64,000 nt of DNA from Heliocidaris tuberculata (lineage: Eukaryota; Echinodermata; Echinoidea; Camarodonta; Echinometridae), in contig CM046845.1 in NCBI GenBank assembly GCA_025618425.1, forward strand, positions 7,307,491 to 7,371,490. Reading direction: 5' to 3'. Made by a program: the position numbers and the translations under genes. Positions 12,001 through 21,000 of the stretch are shown here, piece by piece; the first letter of the stretch is position 1; each line of letters begins with the position of its first letter. The notes beneath the pieces were generated by a model, which was not told where the DNA came from, searched no databases, and saw only the letters and a program-made list of their open reading frames with translations.

Positions 12001-15000
12001 TTACCTTTTGGTAATCTAATGGATTAACTTCAGGATGATCTCGATTATCTTCTTCTGTGGAATCAGTGGATGGTTGGAAGAGATGCTCATTCAACAACAT
12101 GACTTGCAGTTCAATTCTGACATGAAAACAAAGATGAGAGATTGGTGTCAAGGATAACAAATTTACCTTCATAAATACCAAACAAGTAAATTTACCGTCT
12201 TTCAAAACTACGGCAAAGCCAAGTAATGGTGTCAAAGACAATGAACTTACTCCTGAAATCCATCCAATGAGGAATATGAATGTATATTAATATGTACACA
12301 TGACTGCATTAGAAATTATGGGAATAAGACATTGTTTTTAGATAAAACTCTGTTGTGCATTCGGGCTAATGCCTTTAACACTTTCTCCCAGAGCAAAGTC
12401 ACGGAATATAAAAAATGATATCTTAATACATTATATATATCCATATTTTTTTCAACCTATTCCGTAATAATACACCTTTAAGTCCTACCTTGTAATGATA
12501 CCCAAGAACTGGTTCTTGGTGCTAGGATCATCTCCCCCCTTGACGACAGGATAACCTCCATGTTCCGTCTCCAGGAGAAGTTTTGCTGCCTCCTCCACGG
12601 AGACCCTCGGATGGAGTGTCCTGACAGGGGATGACATAGCGTGCTTGGCCTGATATAACTCCAAATTCACACTATCCAAAAAAAACAAAAAGACAAAGTG
12701 AATCAATAATAAGTAAGTTGTAAATTTGAATACAAAGAAATGAAGTTATAGTCAGCTTTTCAAAAACAGTCCCAGATAATTCGTCATACAGCTGGCAGAA
12801 GAGCGTAAGGGAACTGCCCTGGGGGTAATAATATGATTGCAGGGCCCCCACGGAGAACAGTATATGATGAGACTACCACGGGTAAACAAGACATATTATT
12901 ATTATTATTAATAATTTGGGTGCTACATAAATTCTAGATTGGAAAATGAGAGGACTCACTTTTTTCCCTGATGCATGATGACCGGTTCTTCGTCCAGGAA
13001 GGGGATACACTTGACCTCTAGGAGGGCGTGGTAGAGGGGATGAGTCAGGTAATCTCCCACCCACTTGGCCACCATGATGGCTACCATGATGGGTAGTAAG
13101 AACTGGATGTCATTGGTGATCTCCATCTGGTCAAGAACAAAAATCAATAGATTTATATGATCTATAACACAGATATAATAATACATTGGTAATAAAATTC
13201 TTTGTGTTTTGTTGTTTATGATATATGTATATATGTATTTATAGATTCTATCCAATTATCCACAGAAGTGGCTTGTCGGAAATTGACAATGCACATCTTC
13301 TTTTAGCTGGCAGAGGCGTATGATGTCTCAGACTCAAAAGAACTATTCATTTGTCACAGTCGTCCTGCCCTAAATTCTTCTAAAGAACCAGTTAGGGCAA
13401 CTTTCATCAGTGCATTCTTCCACTGAAGAGGATCTGGTGTGTAGTATTTTCTTTTTTAATTAAAAGCATGTGATCATGAATATATCAAATGTATTATATT
13501 CTCATGTGTTTGTAAATGTTACAATGATTTCATGACTATAATACATTGAAATTGAAAGTGAAATGTTATCACTCCACTGTTTCCTCAGATTCTGGCATAA
13601 AACAAACATGCTTCCAGGCACCAGATTACTACATCATCAACCATCAAATATTTGTCTCATACAAAGTGCCACATAACACATCCTCCGTAGCGTTTCTTAC
13701 CATGATCACAGTGAGAGACATCGTCAATCTGGAAACACCCCCAAAGAATGAGGCTGCACCAATCAGGGCAAACGCTCCAGGATCCATCCATGCCCAGTAC
13801 TCTGCAGTCTGGACCCCAAACATGGACACCATCGTCAAACCGATCAGACGGCCATAGAGACCCCCGATGTACCTGTATGATTTGGGATCAAACAGACAAA
13901 TTGTTATCACAGTGTGACTTCCAAATAACATTCTCATTACAAGTACATGATTGTTCATCTGAAAGATATAAATTGCCAGAAAACCTTTGATAGCAATTTG
14001 GAAGATTACAATATCAATGAACATTGATTAAAACAAATCCATATATGTCCTAGTACTTCTCTCAAATGTTTTTCTGCAATATCTTACTATCCAATACCTT
14101 GTATATTCTACTACTTCAACTTTTGCTTCTTATACTATTGCTACTGCCCTTCACTACTACTTTTTCTTTTTTTTCTTGATCCCACAAATATGACCACTAT
14201 ACCAAAACAACTGGTACTGCTACTGCCATAATCAGTTGCAAAAGTATGCACTTCATTTTACTGCTGCTGCAACTGTCATTACTATTTCTACTTCTGCCAT
14301 CATCACCAAAATTTCTAATATTCTTCTAGCACTATTTCTCCCACTGTAACTTCAGCCATTATTACTATAAATCCAATCATCTTTTTTCATTGCAACTCAC
14401 AGCATAGGAACAACGAGACCAGCAGAGATAGAAGGCCCACAGGACCAGCAAGCCATGATGAAGTAAAACGCCAGCACAGTGAGGAGGGCACCGTAGGTGA
14501 ACTCCCAATGGGTGTCTCTGGAGAAGAGATGGTGGATGGCTTCCTCACCGGTCACAAACAGGAGGGTCGCAACTATAAGACAGATCAGGTAACATAAAAC
14601 TTACCACTAAATGGCAGAGGACCATAAAATTGAAACCTGAATGGCACAGCATTATAAATTGGTCTCTCCATCATGTTAATTGTGTGGCAGGGAAATGGTC
14701 AAGACTGATCATTGTCTCACGTTTTTAATGTCTCTCTCTCTATCTCTAAACCCCAAGATCTAGTGCAAATGAAATAAAAGAACATTTTCCTCTTGGACCT
14801 CAAGCCATGACTCCATTACTTGTGTAGATTTTATACAAAGGTACACTTGAAGCTATATTTTTTTAATTCAATTTTCAAAATTGACCTGCATGGCATGACT
14901 TTAATCATAGTTCCATATGTTTTAGAAACAAGTGACAAATCTAAGGGCAAAAGAGTGGCCCTCATCATCAAAGGTTGAAATTACAACGAGGTAATTACAA

Positions 15001-18000
15001 CCCTAAAATACAATTTTTACCAGGAAAAATATCCCTTCTCCCAAGATTCTGTCACTACAGAGCTGAAGTCATCCTTTTATTCTATGTTGTTTTCTGACAT
15101 GTAAGCGTACGTAACATCCTAAACCCCCACACCTGATATCAACTCACCTTGATTAAATGTGCTGTTGCTGAAAGCTATGGTGCCGTTGGGGTGGTACCGT
15201 ACTACACCATCATCACAGGTATACATGCTGACTGATTTGCCTGTGGAGGATTGTTCATCCAAGCACTTCGGACTGTATCCGGTGGGTCTGAATATTTAAG
15301 ATACAATTTTACACAAATGGATTTCCCTTGCATTCTCTTTCCCACTTCCCCCGCAATTGTTTTTCTCCAGCCTTCTCTTTTCTGGTCTCCTCCTGTCCTG
15401 ATTTTATACTATCTTCCCAACCTATAATGCCTGTTTCCCCTTATGTACAGGCCAAAATACATAACAAAATTACAACACAATCTATGGAGCAGTTGTGACA
15501 TAAGAAACCACTGAATACAAACCTCATTACATTTTATGTAATGTGCATCACAGTATTATAAAACAAAGAACATTTATGACTTCAGAAATAACAGAATGTT
15601 TATGACTTGGCAAAGTTTGATTTGTTTTCTTTGATATGTTTCTCTGATTGTCTGCTTTTCATAAAGGCAACTTGTGGAGTAGTCTGCAGGCACTGACTCT
15701 ATTTTGAAAACTTAAACATGATTCCTTAAAGCCTTGAGCCGACCCTAACTTCACCAATCTCTAGCTGTGTCAGGTGTAGCTATAGTACAGGGCCTATGAA
15801 GTACGCAGTCTACTAGTCTTACAGTTCAGACACTTTTTTTTTCATGTTTCAACTGACAAGGGTTTGTGCCGGAAAACTACTTGGGAAATGGGGCTAGTTT
15901 CCAGTCAGATGAGGACTTAATAATCATAATAACCTACTTACGGTTTATTCTCGCCCTCATAGTAGCATGTATAAGGAGAGCATTTAAAGGCTGCTGGTAG
16001 AAACACTGTGCCTGTAGCAACTAAGATCTGAATTGAAAAAAAAAAAACAGGTCAAAGAAAGCAACATTAAGAAAATAAAGACATGGCAGTCCATTGTTTG
16101 GACTTCTGTACCTCTATAAAGCAATGAATTGAAGAAAATAATCTCTCTCTAATTATCATCAGAGTGTCTGAACTAAGTGTCATAATCATCTGTTCTATAT
16201 ACATTTCAAATTGAACGTTAGACATTTCATGAGAAATTTCACCACTCAAAAATTCTGTTTGATCCTTTAAACCAACGGATACAACATGAGCTTGGAGACA
16301 CATGCATTTTCTATAGATCCTAGCCATAGACTCACACTCAGTTCTACACATTAATTAAGTTCAGCAATAGCAATTGACCATTACTGTAAACAAAAAATAC
16401 AAATTCAATAACTTTTTCCTAAATTCTTTGGTTTTCATTGCTCAAATCAAGAGCTAGATATAAAAAAAAGAGAGCTAGAACTAAGTCAACAATCATGGAA
16501 ATTAATCCTTAAAAGGTAACCAGACACTTTCCATCATATATTGATACATTATTAAATCCCAAATTATTGATAACTAAATTTTTTTGTGTAACTATTGATG
16601 GTTCAAATTGCAATCGTGATGATAAAATGTAATGTTATCAAATTCAACATATAGTATTTGACTTTACTATGATAATGCAGGGTTCTGTCAGACGCATCAA
16701 TTTCTGTTGCCATGGCAGCCGCGTCAAGGCGATCATGCGTCGTCTGAGCCTGGCCAACTTGAGGTTACTGAAGACGAACAGACTTCCCAGGACGCCGCCA
16801 ATGATCCCAATGATGACTGTGGGGATGAACATGATGATGTTGACGTCGATGCCCTCTCTGACCTGGCAATGCATGATGGGTGATGGAAATTGGAGGAAAA
16901 ATATGAACAAGCTCACAATTAATATTATGTGGTGAGTTAGCAAATGATTTCTTCTTTCAACAATAATACAATGGTTGAACCTGTTAGCGTAGTATCCTCT
17001 ATGTAAAGATCATGGCTATAGTCAGGAGTAAATAGTTGTCACTTTTAAAGTGTCCCCCAAGAACAGAACACATTGTAAGTCCTTTCCAGAAAGACAACTT
17101 GTCAAAACTGGCCACTATCTATGTTTCCACCAAGAAAAAATATGAGTAATATGAGCTTCAGAACCTATGGAAGTAAAATGATTGAGGTGGATATACTTCA
17201 ATTATTGAGCATCTCATGTTATTTTTTGTTGATTTGATGAATGAAATAATACGACTACTACTAATAATAATAATGATAATACTACAAATAATAAAAATGA
17301 TAACAATAATAACTACAACAACTACAAAAATGACAATAGTAATAACAATAATAATAATAATAATAATTATTATTATTATACAAGAAGAAGAAGAAGAAGA
17401 GGAATCCTACCTGAAACATGATGTATTTCTCTGCCTTGAAGAGACCAAAGTTCCCTTGGTATCTGAACGCTGAGAAAGCCGAGTTGAAGAGATCTGTAGT
17501 GACTGTTGATACCATGCAACAGAAGAATACCTGATGAAGGGATCAAACATAACAAATTACTATTGTAGTGTGATGAAAAAGATGTATGATGATTCATGAA
17601 TTACATATCTAGCAGTATAATTTTGCTGAATTTAGTATTACTATTAAGCCCTAAGAGCTATCAAGGCCTGTGGCATGAACATTGTTACACATAAAGCATA
17701 AATTACAACAACAAAAAAAAGCATCAACTTTACAAGCATTCTAAAACAAGGAACATTAATGTCTAGTATTTATCTTAAGGTTGATCCTATATGGATAATG
17801 TTATGAAAGTGGAAATCAGTTGAAAGAAAGCATACCTCACAGCCAGGACAACTTCGTAATCTAGATTGCAGATTTAAGAACATTAGCAAATCAGAAAAAG
17901 GCACCTGCATTCAAAACTGAAAAGATGGGTTCTGACTCGCTGGTTTTTAGGAATGTTGCATTCTATTTGAGTCCTGGGCCCTGTTTCATAAAATTTGTCA

Positions 18001-21000
18001 TCAATGACAAGTTGCAATAACTGTTATAAGCTACTGAAATCCTTGCATCTGATTGGCTGAGAGCAAATTTGTCGGTAAAAATCACTGACAAGACACTTGA
18101 TGAAACGCCCCTCTGAATACCTTGATATTGAGAGAGGTGTATTCAATGACAGAATGCAACAAAGCTTTGATACAACATTCAATCTCGAGGGAAAAAAAAT
18201 GCATACTGTAGACTGCCAATTCCATATTTTATTTGCAGTTTTATTTATACAGGGTAACATTGTCAGTTTCAGAACTGCTTTCCACAACGGCCCTGTCAGC
18301 ATTTCCTATGTACATGACAATATTTCTAAAGATTGAAATAGTGAAGAATATAATCCCTTGTAGAAATTAGAAACAAAGAAATAAATTAATTTAAGTATGT
18401 ACAAAATACAGATCACTGCCCAATCAGAATGAAGATACATGTATGTGCTCTCATACAACATATGGTATATCTTTATTCCCTATTGGCCAATATTCAGAAA
18501 GGTGCACTTAATAAAAACATTCTTACCTGCCAGGAGAGTTTCATGCTCCAGAATGAAGAGACTTCTTCCATGGCAAACAGGAGACCACCCACAGGAGCAC
18601 CGAAGGCTGATGCGACACCTGCTGCTGCTCCCGCTGATATGAAGTTACGCCTTGATAGATTTTTCAGGAAAAATGAAATAAGATGCAATAATGATATTGC
18701 TCATAAACTTTCTTCATTGTTCTGATGGAGTTCTCAAGTGTCGCAAATATTATAGTACATGTCATAGATATTAAAATCTGATCACATTATACATCTGAAC
18801 TACTGAAACCATAAAAATATAGTGCACAAATAATTTATAGTGCACAAATAATTTACTAATCTCAAGCTTGGGGATTGAATTAAGTGAAGGTACTTTGATG
18901 ATGACTAAAATATGCTGCCCATTCTGCACTGAAAAAATAAAAAAATAAAAAAATAAAAAAATAAATAACAGATATCAAAATGAGGATGTTTCATCATATG
19001 CCACCTAATTGCATAATTCTGACAAGATATCACATTGCTTCAGCAAAGTTCTAAACAAAATAATTTTCCGCAATATAATGGCAACAAATGTAACAAAGAA
19101 AATTCAAAAATGCTTCTTCTTGTCAGGGAAGGAGGAGGGTGAGGGGAAAACATGATCTCATAAATGACTTACCTATCTTCAGGGTTTCTGAATCTCTCAA
19201 AGAATGGCAGAGCAAATTTCATGGTCTCAGATTTGAACTGGCTGACTCCTGCACCTATCAAAGATCTGTACAAAGCAAAAAAACAAGGAACATATTGTTA
19301 CAACCATCTAGGGTTAATCCGTATCTTTACCATGCATGCTTCCACAAGGTCTGCTTAACCAACAAGAGCAACATTACAAGTGAGATAAACAGCGATTATA
19401 CAATAATGATTTGAAAAAGGTCATCTATCAGCCTTCCAACATGCAGTGACAGGTCACAGTGCTGTGCCATTGCAGTCAGCTCTGCACCCGGTTCAAATAA
19501 ATTTGAGACACACATCTTCAACAAACTGCTTTATCCCAATACTGGGCAATAAAAGTTCTACAATCATTTTGTCATACCGGTACAATAACCGACAGGAACA
19601 CTCCACCAAACCATGTGAAATTAATCCTCTACAAAGATAAGTTCAAAATAACAGTCCATAACCATCTTTCAGCAAACAGTAAGGCAAACTTCTCTCTCTG
19701 AGTTAGGAACATCAGCACACCCTTACCCTGCCTGTTTGACTCCTTTAAGTGGTGTTGGGAAGTAACGAGGGAAGAAGAGTAAGAGGCTCAGGCTAACAAG
19801 AGGAGTGTATATCTTGGCCAAGTGGAGCAAATATGCAGGTCCATCACTTACCCCATGTGGATCATGGGACCTTCTGGTCCTACCGGTAGCCCGCTGCTGA
19901 CCGCACAGATGCAGGAGAAGAACTTGACCACCAGGGTCTTGACGTTGAAGATGTGCCGCACCTTTGTGCCGTTCAGGAATCCGATCAGTTCCGGCATTCC
20001 TGACCCAGCTGCAGAGGGTCTCAGGAACTGTGATTAGAAAAATAAGGTATCAGCATCTCAGGGCTGCAAAACGTTTTATCTCACAAAGTTGTATATTTTT
20101 GTAACGTAGCTGTGGGACTCGTCTCACACTGATGGTCGGTGGGTGGGTTTGCTGGTTGTTGGCCATGTACTCTTTTGCTTCAATACCGCGGGTTCTTAAT
20201 ATTTGAATCTCTGAAAATTTCTTAGCTTCTTGTATACTTATTCAAAAGTGCATTTAATCCATTGAGGAAGATGGCTAACCTCCCCACTCCCCTCCCCTTC
20301 CTCCAATAAGGCAAAACTCACGACTGTCTGACTGTCACTTTAAAATAAAAGGCTTCAATTTCCACAGGAAATATCAATTTATGCATTTAGTAGACACTAT
20401 GTGTACTAGACTAAACAGTGACATGCTTTAAGAAATATATGCTTACCACAACAATGCCAGTGCCAGCTAAGACAATAGCCAAACTGACACCAGTCAAGAA
20501 GAGCCATGCTATGCCCATATTCCTCTCCTGAAAGAAAAACAGGAGAGCGGTATTATATCTTTAAAAATCTATGAGTGGAGGGAGCTTATTATCCAAAAAT
20601 TTTGAATCATTAGTGAATGTGTCCCTATGTAATCAATTCCAGTATACATATTGTGCTGTTGGTTTGCAAAGGAAACAACCATCAAATTTCATCATTTTTA
20701 TCTGAAATCTTAGCTCCTATAGTGAAGGAATGGAATACATAATGCAAAGAGGGACCCACCTTCATTAAACAGTTTATAAGTTGTTAAGGAAAAAAAAAAA
20801 AAATATATATATATATATATTTAGACAAGTTTAACAGACAGAATGTTTCTATCTTCACTAAACTTTTACACCAGGTATTGAAGGTTCGTTGAAGATGACA
20901 ACATTCTGTTTCTTAAACTTATCAACTTATAACTTTTTTTTCTTAATTATTCCAGAAATGTTTCGACAGAGTTCGGTCGTTCTATTCATGTATTCAATTA

